Notes under the pieces: model-generated
The model's input: only the letters and a program-made list of their open reading frames with translations
Told to the model about the DNA's origin: nothing
Databases searched by the model: none
Shown: positions 1 to 7,352 of the stretch, one piece after another
Layout of the letters: each line of letters starts with the position of its first letter
Position numbering within the stretch: position 1 is the stretch's first letter
Position numbers and translations under genes: made by a program
Assembly (NCBI RefSeq): GCF_001509475.1
Contig: NZ_LLZG01000044.1
Coordinates: 1 to 19,634 of the forward strand
Length of the DNA: 19,634 bases
Direction: 5' to 3'
From: Streptomyces regalis
Lineage (GTDB): Bacteria > Actinomycetota > Actinomycetes > Streptomycetales > Streptomycetaceae

Positions 1-94
1 CTGGCTTCACTTCTACAACACTGGCCGCCGACACACCGCGCTCGGCGGCCAGCCACCGATCAGCCGACTGTCACCAAAGTCATGACCGAGTACA
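1..94 (+). mobile_element. IS481 family: Right end of an IS481-type insertion sequence
   Basis: The transposase tail is followed directly by an end that finishes ...CCGAGTACA at 94, next to TCTAGG (95-100). IS481-family elements commonly have TGT...ACA termini, and several target CTAG with a short duplication. The probable terminal inverted repeat spans about 69-94 and contains the palindrome GTCATGAC (79-86). The host reading frame is intact up to this junction and departs from the CoA-transferase family exactly here. The other end and the matching duplication lie outside the window, so the boundary at 94 is inferred. Confidence 0.75.
2..85 (+). CDS. IS481-family transposase, C-terminal fragment (cut by window edge)
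   Basis: The + strand from base 2 reads WLHFYNTGRRHTALGGQPPI followed by SRLSPKS and a TGA at 83-85. The pattern HFYN..R.H.ALGG.PPISRL is the hallmark end of the integrase-core (DDE) transposases of the IS481 family, just after the catalytic Glu region. Only the last 27 codons are in the window; the DDE residues would lie to the left. The gene ends about 9 bases before the inferred IS end, as is normal for a compact IS. IS3-family ORFB transposases share a similar tail, but the CTAG junction described in the next entry favours IS481. The fragment is too short for a standard ORF caller. Confidence 0.8.
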   Translation, partial: WLHFYNTGRRHTALGGQPPISRLSPKS

Positions 95-1158
95 TCTAGG
101 GCCTGCGCGGGCAGCGCGCCGGGCCGCTCGGCCGATCCCTCGATCGCGGCGATTCCGGTGGCGGCCTGCACGAGACTGTCGAACCCTCGCCGCCCGCCCC
201 ACGGCCCGTACGGCCCCCATGCCGACAACTGCGCCACGACCAGCCCGGGCCGCCGCTCGGCCAGTTCCTGAGCCGACAGCCCGAACCGGTCCAGGGCGCC
301 CGGCCGGTACCCGGTGACGACGACGTCCGCGGCCGCGAGCAGTTCCTCGAAGGCGCGCCGGTCAGCCACCAGGTCCAGCGTCGCCGAGCGCTTCCCGAAG
401 CCCGTGTCGGCGTGCTGGTCGGCCAGTTCGGGCAGGTCCGGCGCGTCCACGCGCAGGACGTCCGCGCCGAGCAGTGCGAGCGTGCGCGTGGCGACCGGGC
501 CCGCGATGACCCGCGTCAGATCCAGCACGCGCACCCCGGCGGCGGGAAGAAGGGGCGCACCGTCGAGCGGCGGGAGCGCACGCGCGCGTGCCGTGTCCAG
601 CCGCTCGCGCTCGACGAGCGGCCGTCGGGCCACCGCGGCCGCCTGCTCGTGCACCGCCCACTCCTCGGGCGTACGCAGCGCCACGGCCAGCCCGCCGGCC
701 GCGTACACGGACTCCTCCACCTCGCGTGAGGACCGCTCGGCGAGCGCCGCCCCCACGGCGTCCGGATCCTCCTGGGTCATCCCCAGCGCGGCCAGCAGCC
801 GGGCCCGGTGATGCGGATAGTTGGCGTGCGTCCGCACCCAGCCGTCCGCCGTTCGCCAGAACCGCGACAGCGGCGCGAAGGCGACCGGCGCGCGCCCGTC
901 GATCAGCAGATGCCGTTCACTCACGAACGCCGTGGCGATCGCCCCGTCGTCCAGCCGCACCCCGGGCACCTCGGCGAGCCCGGCCCGCCGCGCCCCCAGC
1001 TCGGCCGCGGCCAACGCGCACGCACCCACGCACGCGCGCGCCAACTCCCGTACGGGGAGGCGCGCACGGAGCGCGCCCTCCCGCAGTACGGTCGACACCC
1101 GCGGGAGAAGGGCGGGGTCGCCGCCCACCGCCGACCAGGCGAACTTGATTCCCGTCAT
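95..1158 (-). pseudogene. Family III (CaiB/BaiF) CoA-transferase, 3' part removed by IS insertion
   Basis: Family III CoA-transferases move CoA between acyl groups by way of an aspartyl-CoA anhydride. The frame shows a poorly conserved N-terminal region and then the recognisable core: GVRVLDLTRVIAGPVATRTLALLGADVLR in two overlapping pieces, GKRSATLDL, VVVTGYRPGALDRFGLSAQE, and RGFDSLVQAATGIA. It ends at LPAQALD. In the family the Asp of this last motif (D169 in formyl-CoA transferase) is the nucleophile, and a further stretch (H-x-TG...) follows. Here the Asp codon (94-96) is split, with GA from the host and T from the IS, and the frame then runs 27 codons through the IS to a stop at 13-15. 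I chose the ATG at 1156-1158. Upstream in-frame starts at 1191 and 1269 lie inside the palindromic operator or run into the protease stop. No good ribosome site is visible. About 355 codons remain, so a working enzyme is unlikely. Confidence 0.82.
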
Positions 1159-1159
1159 G

Positions 1160-1196
1160 ACTGCATGATGCAGTGTTGATTCAATCAACATGTTGA
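1160..1196. promoter_or_regulatory. Cluster of perfect palindromes, probable operator of the CoA-transferase gene
   Basis: Directly upstream of the chosen start are three overlapping dyads. ACTGCA-tga-TGCAGT lies at 1160-1174. The 17-bp perfect palindrome TGTTGATTCAATCAACA lies at 1174-1190. The 12-bp palindrome TCAACATGTTGA lies at 1185-1196 and shares an arm with the second. The half-site TGTTGA therefore occurs three times in alternating orientation. The A/T-rich, exactly symmetrical sequence stands out in this GC-rich DNA and looks like a binding site for a dimeric repressor (MarR, TetR or GntR type). No matching regulator gene is in the window. Confidence 0.6.
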
Positions 1197-1255
1197 CCGG
1201 GTGGCCGGACGGATAGCCGGACGGAGTGCCGCCGCCGTACATCCGGCCTACCCGA

Positions 1256-2785
1256 TCAATCAACGGCATCCACTGCGTTGACGATGCCGAACCCGTAGAA
1301 CCCGTTGAACCGCTTGCCGCCCTCGCACACCGCGTCCTGCGTGCCGTCGCCGTTCAGGTCGTAGGACTCCGGGCAGCCCGGGTTGTCCGCCTCGGCCCTC
1401 AGTAGCGCCTTCAGCTGGTCCGGAGTCGCGTACGGGTACCGGGACTTCAGCAGCGCGGCGACGCCCGCGGCTTGCGGGGAGGCCATCGACGTGCCCTGCA
1501 GAAAGCCGTACTTGCCGCCCGGGACGGTGGACAGGATGCGGCCGTTCTTCGACGGGGTGTCCGGGAGCTGGTAGAGCCGGTCGCCGCCCGGGGCCGCGAT
1601 GTCGACGACGCCGTAACCGTACGAGGAGTAGTACGACTTGAGGTTCTGTACACCCGTGGCGCTGACCGTGACGACGCCCGGCAGCTGGGTCGGTACGTCG
1701 AAGCACTCGTGCGGGTCGACCGTGCGCTTGACCGCGGTCGAGTCGTCGGGGCTGCTCTCGTCGACGATCGCGTCGGAGTCCAGGTCGTGGTTGGAGTTGC
1801 CGGCCGACGCGAGGTTGAGGGTGCCCTTGTTCTGGGCGTACAGCTGGGCCCTGTTGACCGCATCGACGATCGCCCGCTGGTCCGGATCGTCCATGCAGTT
1901 GTACAGCCATGGATCAACGTAGTAGCTGTTGTTCGTGATCTCGACGCCGTGGTCGGCGGCGAACACGAAGGCGCACACGACGCTCTCGGGGTAGTAGAGA
2001 CCGTTGACCGGATCGCTCACCTTGATCCCGGAGACCTTGACGCCGGGGGCGACGCCGGCAATACCGATGCCGTTGCGCGGCGCGGCTATCTCGCCCGCCA
2101 CATGCGTGCCGTGGGCGGCGGTGCTCGTGTACGGCCGCCAGGCGCCGGCGCTGGTGTCCGCCTTGCCGCCGGCGCAGTTCGCGGACTGGGCGGCGGAGAA
2201 GTTCGGCGCGAGGTCGGGGTGGGTGTCGTCGACGCCGTTGTCGATCACGGCGACGGTCACCCTGCCGCTGCCCGGGTTGATCTTCGCGGCCCGGTCGGCG
2301 CCGATGGCGCGCAGGTTCCACTGGTCGGCTTCGAGGGGCTCGCTGTCGGCTGCCGCGGTGGCCGCGCTCGTCGTCCTTGCGGTCTGTCGGGCCGTCATGA
2401 GCTGGAGGGGGCCCTCGTCCGTCGCGCCGGCGGCGGTCAAGGGCGCCGTACGGGTCGCACCCGCCGACTGCACCCCGCGCACCGCGCGTATCGCCCGGGC
2501 GAAGTCGGGGTTCGCGGAGTGGACGACGATCACGCCGATCCGCGCGTACGCGATCACCACCGTCCCGTCGGCCGCGGCTATCGCCTTCTTCACCGACTCG
2601 ATCGTGCGGTGGTCCGACCGGGTGTTGACGACATACGCCAGCGAGGGCGCATCCGTGGCCCGCACGGCGGGCTCCGCGGGCGGTACCGCCGAGGCCCCGG
2701 TCGGCAGGAAGCCGAGCGAGGCGGTCAGCGACAGAACGAGGGGTACGGCGAGGCCGAGACGGCGTCTGGACCGCAGATGAGCCAT
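1256..2785 (-). CDS. Secreted subtilisin-like serine protease (peptidase S8)
   Basis: The 509-residue protein is a secreted endopeptidase precursor. Residues 1-33 form a signal peptide with basic RSRRR, a hydrophobic core and an A-S-A cleavage site. The Arg-rich start leaves Tat export possible, but it lacks a strict Tat motif. Residues about 48-115 resemble an inhibitor I9-type propeptide. The catalytic domain carries the full triad: D182 in AVIDNGVDDTHPDL, H225 in HGTHVAG and S433 in GTSMASP, with the oxyanion Asn at N330 in ASAGNSN. Cysteines at 204, 271, 297, 361, 471 and 487 may form disulfides. Near the C-terminus DLNGDGTQD (477-485) looks like a calcium-binding loop. The ATG at 2783-2785 has a GGAG site at 2791-2794 on the minus strand. 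It is transcribed alone, divergent from the DUF485/symporter pair, 97 bases ahead of the disrupted CoA-transferase. The protein substrate cannot be told from sequence. Confidence 0.93.
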   Translation of the reverse strand: MAHLRSRRRLGLAVPLVLSLTASLGFLPTGASAVPPAEPAVRATDAPSLAYVVNTRSDHRTIESVKKAIAAADGTVVIAYARIGVIVVHSANPDFARAIRAVRGVQSAGATRTAPLTAAGATDEGPLQLMTARQTARTTSAATAAADSEPLEADQWNLRAIGADRAAKINPGSGRVTVAVIDNGVDDTHPDLAPNFSAAQSANCAGGKADTSAGAWRPYTSTAAHGTHVAGEIAAPRNGIGIAGVAPGVKVSGIKVSDPVNGLYYPESVVCAFVFAADHGVEITNNSYYVDPWLYNCMDDPDQRAIVDAVNRAQLYAQNKGTLNLASAGNSNHDLDSDAIVDESSPDDSTAVKRTVDPHECFDVPTQLPGVVTVSATGVQNLKSYYSSYGYGVVDIAAPGGDRLYQLPDTPSKNGRILSTVPGGKYGFLQGTSMASPQAAGVAALLKSRYPYATPDQLKALLRAEADNPGCPESYDLNGDGTQDAVCEGGKRFNGFYGFGIVNAVDAVD

Positions 2786-3174
2786 GGGGTCTCCACATCA
2801 TCCGGAACGAGACCGCCCGAGACGCGGGTGGGCGCTCGGGCAGGTACATGACGAGTGGTGCAGAGGCGAAGCTATCCCCGAACCTACTGGCCAGCAATCT
2901 GACCCGGGGCGACTTCGGAAAGAAGCCCGGGGCGTTGAACCGGTCCTCGCGTGGCGCCGTGACGTTGAACAGGAGGCGCGAGCACCATCGAGCCCCCTGT
3001 CGGATCACGCGCCGTGGCCCTAACATCGCCACCCGGCTCAAGTGATCCATGTCACCACGAGGAACAGAGCCGTCCATGTCCGTACCCGATCCGTCCCCGA
3101 CTTCCGATCCGCCCCCCACCCCCGATCCGTCCCCGTCCACTGTCGCAACAGCGCCCGCAACGCGAGGAGACTCC
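2786..3174. other. Intergenic region between divergent protease and DUF485/symporter genes
   Basis: About 390 bases separate the two divergent genes. The left part carries the protease ribosome site. The right part contains TAACAT at 3021-3026, a possible -10 for the symporter operon, though no convincing -35 goes with it. A second ribosome-site-like GAGGAA (3059-3064) stands before an in-frame ATG at 3076, which would extend the DUF485 protein. Bases 3085-3135 hold a short 18-bp repeat (separate entry). I see no RNA gene or other ORF that I would defend here. Confidence 0.5.
3086..3129 (+). repeat. Three copies of CCGATCCG at an 18-bp period
   Basis: CCGATCCG occurs at 3086, 3104 and 3122, exactly 18 bases apart. 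The 15-mer CCCGATCCGTCCCCG is repeated exactly at 3085-3099 and 3121-3135. In the DUF485 frame, if translation starts at the ATG at 3076, the repeat encodes DPSPTS, DPPPTP and DPSPST: six-residue Asp/Pro units typical of low-complexity extensions. If the GTG at 3175 is the true start, the repeat is leader DNA or RNA. Confidence 0.6.
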
Positions 3175-3531
3175 GTGGCTACCGACGCACCGCCCCCCTC
3201 GAAAGAGACATACAAACTCCCCTCCACCGAGGAGTTCACCGAGGTGCAGGAGAGTGCGGAGTTCGGTGAACTGCGCCGCTCCTACCGCTCCTTCGCCTTT
3301 CCGCTGACCGTCGCCTTCATTGCCTGGTACCTGCTGTACGTCCTGCTCTCCAACTACGGGGGCGACTTCATGGGCACCAAGCTGTTCGGCAACATCAACG
3401 TCGCGCTCGTCTTCGGTATCGCCCAGTTCGTCACCACATTCCTCATCGCCTGGTGGTACGCGCGGCACGCCAGCGCCAAGCTCGACCCCAAGGCTGAGGC
3501 CATCAAGACACGTATGGAGGGCGGCGCATGA
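3175..3531 (+). CDS. DUF485 domain membrane protein, symporter partner
   Basis: This 118-residue protein is of the YjcH/DUF485 family, small membrane proteins nearly always encoded just before an acetate-type sodium:solute symporter. It has a polar N-terminus containing the motif ESAEFGELRRSYRSFAFP (about residues 19-36), then two membrane spans (about 37-56 and 68-91), and a basic end. The GTG at 3175-3177 is preferred because GAGGAG (3164-3169) lies 5 bases ahead. An in-frame ATG at 3076 with weaker GAGGAA would add a 33-residue Pro/Asp-rich tail. Its stop overlaps the start of the symporter (ATGA, 3528-3531), so the two are translationally coupled. The family is thought to assist or stabilise the transporter, but no mechanism can be read from the sequence. 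Confidence 0.9.
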   Translation: MATDAPPPSKETYKLPSTEEFTEVQESAEFGELRRSYRSFAFPLTVAFIAWYLLYVLLSNYGGDFMGTKLFGNINVALVFGIAQFVTTFLIAWWYARHASAKLDPKAEAIKTRMEGGA

Positions 3532-5147
3532 GCCCCGCGATGACCCTTGCGGCCAACGAGGCCAGCGAGCACCGGCCGCTGATCATCACCCTGTTCGCGT
3601 GCTTCGTGGTCGCGACCCTTTTCATCACCGTCTGGGCGGGCCGCCAGACCAAGGACGCCGCCGACTTCTACGCGGGTGGCCGGTCGTTCAGCGCCTTCCA
3701 GAACGGCCTCGCCGTCTCCGGCGACTACATGTCCGCCGCGTCCTTCCTCGGCATCGCGGGCGCCATCGCCCTCTTCGGATACGACGGCTTCCTCTACTCC
3801 ATCGGCTTCCTGGTCGCCTGGCTGGTCGCCCTGCTCCTGGTGGCCGAGCCACTGCGGAACTCCGGCCGCTACACCATGGGTGACGTGCTCGCGTACCGCA
3901 TGCGCCAGCGCCCGGTGCGCACGGCGGCCGGCACCTCGACGATCGTCGTGTCGATCTTCTACCTGCTGGCCCAGATGGCGGGCGCGGGCGTCCTGGTCTC
4001 CCTGCTGCTCGGCATCACCACCGACGCCGGGAAGATCCTCATCGTCGCCCTGGTCGGCGTCCTGATGATCGTGTACGTCTCCATCGGCGGCATGAAGGGC
4101 ACCACCTGGGTCCAGATGGTCAAGGCCGTGCTGCTCATCGGCGGGACGATCCTGATCACCTTCCTGGTGCTGCTGAAGTTCAACTTCAACATCTCCGACC
4201 TGCTCGGCCAGGCCGCCGAGAACAGCGGCAAGGGCGCCGCCTTCCTGGAGCCCGGCCTCCAGTACGGCGCGACCGGCACCTCGAAGCTGGACTTCATCTC
4301 CCTCGGCATCGCCCTCGTCCTCGGCACCGCAGGTCTGCCGCACATCCTGATCCGCTTCTACACGGTGCCCAACGCCAAGGCCGCCCGGAAGTCCGTGAAC
4401 TGGGCCATCGGCATCATCGGCGGCTTCTACCTGATGACCATCGCCCTCGGCTTCGGCGCTGCCGCGCTGATCTCCCAGGACGAGATCATCGCCTCCAACC
4501 CGTCCGGAAACACGGCGGCACCGCTGCTCGCCCTGCATCTCGGCGGCGTCGACTCGGCCTGGGGTGCGATCCTGCTCGCCACCATCTCGGCGGTGGCCTT
4601 CGCGACGATCCTTGCCGTGGTCGCCGGCCTGACCCTGGCCTCGTCCTCGTCGTTCGCCCACGACATCTACGCGAACGTCATCAGGAAGGGCCAGGCCACC
4701 GAGAAGGAGGAGGTCCGGGCAGCTCGCCTCGCGACCATCGGCATCGGTGCCGTCTCCATCCTGCTCGGCGCCCTCGCCCGCGACCTGAACGTCGCCGGCC
4801 TGGTCGCCCTGGCCTTCGCGGTCGCGGCCTCCGCCAACCTGCCGACGATCCTCTACAGCCTGTTCTGGAAGCGGTTCACCACCCAGGGCGCGCTGTGGTC
4901 GATCTACGGCGGTCTGATCGTCGCCGTCGGCCTGGTGCTGTTCTCGCCGGTCGTCTCCGGCGACCCGAAGGCGATGTTCCCGGACGTCGACTTCGCCTGG
5001 TTCCCGCTGAAGAACCCGGGCATCATCTCCATCCCGTTCGGCTTCTTCATGGGCTGGCTCGGCACGGTCCTGTCCAAGGAAGAGCCCGACGCTGGCAAGT
5101 ACGCGGAGCTGGAGGTCCGGTCCCTGACCGGCACCGGCGCCCACTGA
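3528..5147 (+). CDS. Sodium:solute symporter, cation/acetate (ActP/MctC) type
   Basis: This 539-residue polytopic membrane protein of the SSS family matches the usual length of ActP (about 550). It has a run of about 13 hydrophobic segments beginning near residue 19. The family's N-terminal motif is present: DFYAGGRSFSAFQNGLAVSG, then DYMSAASFLGIAG. Conserved internal stretches such as YVSIGGMKGTTWVQ and GTAGLPHILIRFYTVP also mark the acetate/monocarboxylate subgroup. The start at 3528 has GGAGG at 3516-3520 and overlaps the DUF485 stop by 4 bases. The probable role is sodium- or proton-coupled uptake of acetate, propionate or pyruvate. The pairing with DUF485 supports this, but the exact substrate is inferred from family only. 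A strong hairpin follows 13 bases after the stop. Confidence 0.92.
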   Translation: MSPAMTLAANEASEHRPLIITLFACFVVATLFITVWAGRQTKDAADFYAGGRSFSAFQNGLAVSGDYMSAASFLGIAGAIALFGYDGFLYSIGFLVAWLVALLLVAEPLRNSGRYTMGDVLAYRMRQRPVRTAAGTSTIVVSIFYLLAQMAGAGVLVSLLLGITTDAGKILIVALVGVLMIVYVSIGGMKGTTWVQMVKAVLLIGGTILITFLVLLKFNFNISDLLGQAAENSGKGAAFLEPGLQYGATGTSKLDFISLGIALVLGTAGLPHILIRFYTVPNAKAARKSVNWAIGIIGGFYLMTIALGFGAAALISQDEIIASNPSGNTAAPLLALHLGGVDSAWGAILLATISAVAFATILAVVAGLTLASSSSFAHDIYANVIRKGQATEKEEVRAARLATIGIGAVSILLGALARDLNVAGLVALAFAVAASANLPTILYSLFWKRFTTQGALWSIYGGLIVAVGLVLFSPVVSGDPKAMFPDVDFAWFPLKNPGIISIPFGFFMGWLGTVLSKEEPDAGKYAELEVRSLTGTGAH

Positions 5148-5160
5148 GAACGCCCCCTGA

Positions 5161-5194
5161 GCGGCCGCGTCGTAGAGATCTACGACGCGGCCGC
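5161..5194 (+). terminator. Perfect 16-bp-stem hairpin after the symporter
   Basis: Bases 5161-5176 and 5179-5194 are exact reverse complements with only GA between them, so the 34 bases form a near-perfect palindrome. In practice a 4-base loop would form. There is no T-run after it, which is common for Streptomyces terminators. It sits between the symporter stop and moaA, and presumably ends the symporter transcript. Confidence 0.85.
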
Positions 5195-5296
5195 GTCATA
5201 CGTCGTGGGATCGGGCCGGTGTCGCTGTCAGTGCGGTCACGTAGGCTCGCAGGTGACGTAGTAAGAATCTGGTTTGTGACGAGGGAGGGGGCCCAC

Positions 5297-6286
5297 GTGC
5301 TCATCGACACCTACGGCCGGGTGGCCACCGACCTGAGGGTTTCGCTGACGGATCGCTGCAATCTGCGGTGCACGTACTGCATGCCCGAGGAGGGTCTGCA
5401 GTGGCTCGCCAAGCCCGACCTGCTCACGGACGACGAGATCGTCCGTCTGATCGACATCGCGGTGACCTCCCTCGGGATCGAGGAGGTCCGCTTCACCGGC
5501 GGTGAGCCGCTGCTGCGCCCGGGCCTGGTCGGCATAGTGGAGCGGGTGGCGGCGCTGGAGCCCCGTCCGCAGATGTCGCTGACGACGAACGGCATCGGTC
5601 TCAAGCGCACCGCGGCCGCTCTGAAGGCGGCGGGCCTGGACCGGGTCAACGTCTCCCTGGACACTCTGCGTCCGGACGTCTTCAAGACCCTCACCCGCCG
5701 CGACCGGCACAAGGACGTCATCGAGGGCCTGCACGCCGCCCGCGACGCGGGCCTGACCCCGGTGAAGGTCAACTCGGTGCTGATGCCGGGCCTGAACGAC
5801 GACGAGGCCCCGGACCTGCTGGCCTGGGCGGTGGAGCACGACTACGAGCTGCGGTTCATCGAGCAGATGCCTCTGGACGCCCAGCACGGCTGGAAGCGCG
5901 ACGGCATGATCACCGCCGGGGACATCCTGACCTCCCTGCGCAGCCGCTTCGAGCTGACCGCCGAGGGCGAGGAGAAGCGGGGCTCGGCTCCGGCGGAGCG
6001 TTGGCTGGTGGACGGCGGCCCGCACGTGGTCGGGGTCATCGCCTCCGTGACCCGCCCGTTCTGCGCGGCCTGCGACCGCACCCGCCTGACGGCCGACGGC
6101 CAGGTCCGCACGTGCCTGTTCGCGACGGAGGAGACCGACCTGCGCGCGGCCCTGCGCTCGGGTGCCCCGGACGAGGAGATCGCCCGTATCTGGCGCCTGG
6201 CGATGTGGGGCAAGAAGGCGGGCGCGGGCCTGGACGACCCGAGCTTCGTCCAGCCGGACAGGCCGATGTCAGCCATCGGTGGCTGA
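5297..6286 (+). CDS. moaA: GTP 3',8-cyclase MoaA (molybdenum cofactor synthesis)
   Basis: This radical-SAM enzyme of 329 residues converts GTP to 3',8-cyclo-GTP, the first step of molybdopterin synthesis, acting with MoaC. The N-terminal [4Fe-4S]/SAM motif is CNLRCTYC (C21, C25, C28). The C-terminal substrate-binding cluster uses C256, C259 and C273 in CAACDRTRL...RTC. FTGGEPLLRP (66-75) is the radical-SAM GGEP motif. The protein ends in GG, the conserved tail needed for activity in the family. The GTG at 5297-5299 follows GAGGGAGG (5281-5288). A GTG at 5276 in the same frame is possible but has no ribosome site. No other moa genes are in the window, so the gene is solitary here. The roughly 100-base leader is too short, and I see no structure, for a Moco riboswitch. 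Confidence 0.96.
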   Translation: MLIDTYGRVATDLRVSLTDRCNLRCTYCMPEEGLQWLAKPDLLTDDEIVRLIDIAVTSLGIEEVRFTGGEPLLRPGLVGIVERVAALEPRPQMSLTTNGIGLKRTAAALKAAGLDRVNVSLDTLRPDVFKTLTRRDRHKDVIEGLHAARDAGLTPVKVNSVLMPGLNDDEAPDLLAWAVEHDYELRFIEQMPLDAQHGWKRDGMITAGDILTSLRSRFELTAEGEEKRGSAPAERWLVDGGPHVVGVIASVTRPFCAACDRTRLTADGQVRTCLFATEETDLRAALRSGAPDEEIARIWRLAMWGKKAGAGLDDPSFVQPDRPMSAIGG

Positions 6287-6496
6287 AGAGGCCTCTTCCC
6301 ACTCCTTCAACAGGACCACGTCCTTCAAAAACCCCCGCACCCCGAGGAACTGCGACAAATGCTCGCGGTGTTCTTCACAAGCGAGCCACGTCTTCCGCCG
6401 CTCCGGCGTGTGAATCTTCGGGTTGTTCCACGCCAGCACCCACACGGCGTCGGCACGGCACCCCTTGGCAGAACAGATCGGCGTCTCGTCACTCAC
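6269..6496 (-). CDS. Small conserved Cys/His protein, function unknown
   Basis: The 75-residue protein has C8 and C13 in CSAKGC and C40 and H43 in WLACEEH, a spacing that suggests a single zinc-binding site. The middle is Trp-rich (W19, W23, W37) with AVWVLAWNNPKIH. No signal peptide or membrane span is present, so it is probably cytoplasmic. It starts at GTG (6494-6496) with only a weak GAGA-like site ahead. Its last 18 bases overlap the end of moaA on the opposite strand, a tail-to-tail overlap. I recognise it only as a small protein commonly found beside moaA in streptomycetes and do not assign a function. Confidence 0.75.
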   Translation of the reverse strand: MSDETPICSAKGCRADAVWVLAWNNPKIHTPERRKTWLACEEHREHLSQFLGVRGFLKDVVLLKEWEEASSATDG

Positions 6497-6709
6497 AGAT
6501 TCGTCTCACAAGATTGCGCACAAAAGGCGACGCCGAGCAGCCACGGGGGGAGCTGCCCGGCGTCGGTCCGTCGCTCCGACGGGGGATGCGGAGCGCCTAC
6601 GAAGTATGTCACGGGTAACCCGTCGCCCGGCACCGGAACAACACTATTGATCTGAGCTTTTCCTGAGCTTGGCGTGGAGTCGACTTCCGGAGGGAAGCGG
6701 TCCGCAGGG
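6497..6709. other. Gene-free gap with two hairpins between two minus-strand genes
   Basis: The gap lies between the DUF3099 stop (6710) and the start of the small Cys/His gene (6496). It contains the stem-loop CGTCGG-N9-CCGACG (6561-6581) and the 13-bp perfect palindrome ACGGGT-A-ACCCGT (6611-6623). The first could terminate the DUF3099 transcript. The second is short and operator-sized, about 115 bases upstream of the small gene. The A/T-richer stretch near 6640-6665 might hold a promoter, but I see no clear hexamers. Confidence 0.4.
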
Positions 6710-7108
6710 TCACGCCTCGTCGTGCGGTTTCCTTTGTGCGCCCGGCGCGGAGTCCCCCGCGACATCTTCCGGGACGGATTCCGCGAAACCGTCATTCGTC
6801 CGCGGCGGAGTGATCATCGGCCGCATCGGCGCGGTCACGAACGTCGACGGCAAGGAAGGCGCATTTTCCCGCCCCGCATTGGCGATCACCACCGCGATGT
6901 ACGGCAGGATCGCCCCGAGTACCAACGCCACGATCGCGACGTGCCGTTCGACGTTCCACAGCGAGGCCGCGAGGATCACCGACACCGTACGGACCGACAT
7001 CGAGATGACGTACCGGCGCTGCCGCGCGCGCACATCGTCATGGAGGCCCGCCCGGGCCCCGGTGATCCGGAACACCTCGGTGTTGCCGCTCGCGTGCAGC
7101 TTCCGCAT
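6710..7108 (-). CDS. DUF3099 domain membrane protein
   Basis: The 132-residue protein has a cytoplasmic-looking N-terminal part, the family motif RARQRRYVISMSVRTVSVIL (about 27-46), and a second span HVAIVALVLGAILPYIAVVI followed by ANAGRE. This two-helix arrangement ending in PY(I/V)AVVIANAGR is typical of actinobacterial DUF3099 proteins, which have no known function. A long polar C-terminal tail follows. I chose the ATG at 7106-7108 because GGTGGA (7114-7119 on the minus strand) precedes it by 5 bases. The frame stays open to a start at 7189, which would add 27 Gly-rich residues with no ribosome site. Confidence 0.85.
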   Translation of the reverse strand: MRKLHASGNTEVFRITGARAGLHDDVRARQRRYVISMSVRTVSVILAASLWNVERHVAIVALVLGAILPYIAVVIANAGRENAPSLPSTFVTAPMRPMITPPRTNDGFAESVPEDVAGDSAPGAQRKPHDEA

Positions 7109-7352
7109 CACATTCCACCATCCGCCCGCATCGGACTCTCCCCCTGCCCGTACCCTTCCGCCCCCGGTCGGGGACCCGGGCCAGGACACCTCCCACGTTA
7201 CGCCCCGTCTCCGCCGCCTACGAGAGTGGGGCCCCTGTCACCTGGGGGAACGCTCTCAGCCATAACGCGTACGGCCGTACCTGGCATGCGACGTACCACG
7301 TCCGGACCAACACTGGGCGTAATGCTCACCCGAGCCGTACGAGGAGGCAGTC

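Noticed and set aside
1159..1269. Longer CoA-transferase starting at 1269 or 1191
   Set aside because: The extension overlaps the protease stop or encodes the perfect palindromes, has no ribosome site and does not resemble the family N-terminus.
1472..2851. 459-codon plus-strand ORF
   Set aside because: It is the antisense shadow of the S8 protease, whose catalytic triad and signal peptide settle the coding strand.
3354..5144. 596-codon minus-strand ORF
   Set aside because: It is antisense to the symporter, with a composition rich in Glu/Asp/Gly/His and no domain; an artefact of high GC.
5195..5296. Molybdenum-cofactor riboswitch before moaA
   Set aside because: The leader is about 100 bases at most and shows no extended conserved stems that I can recognise.
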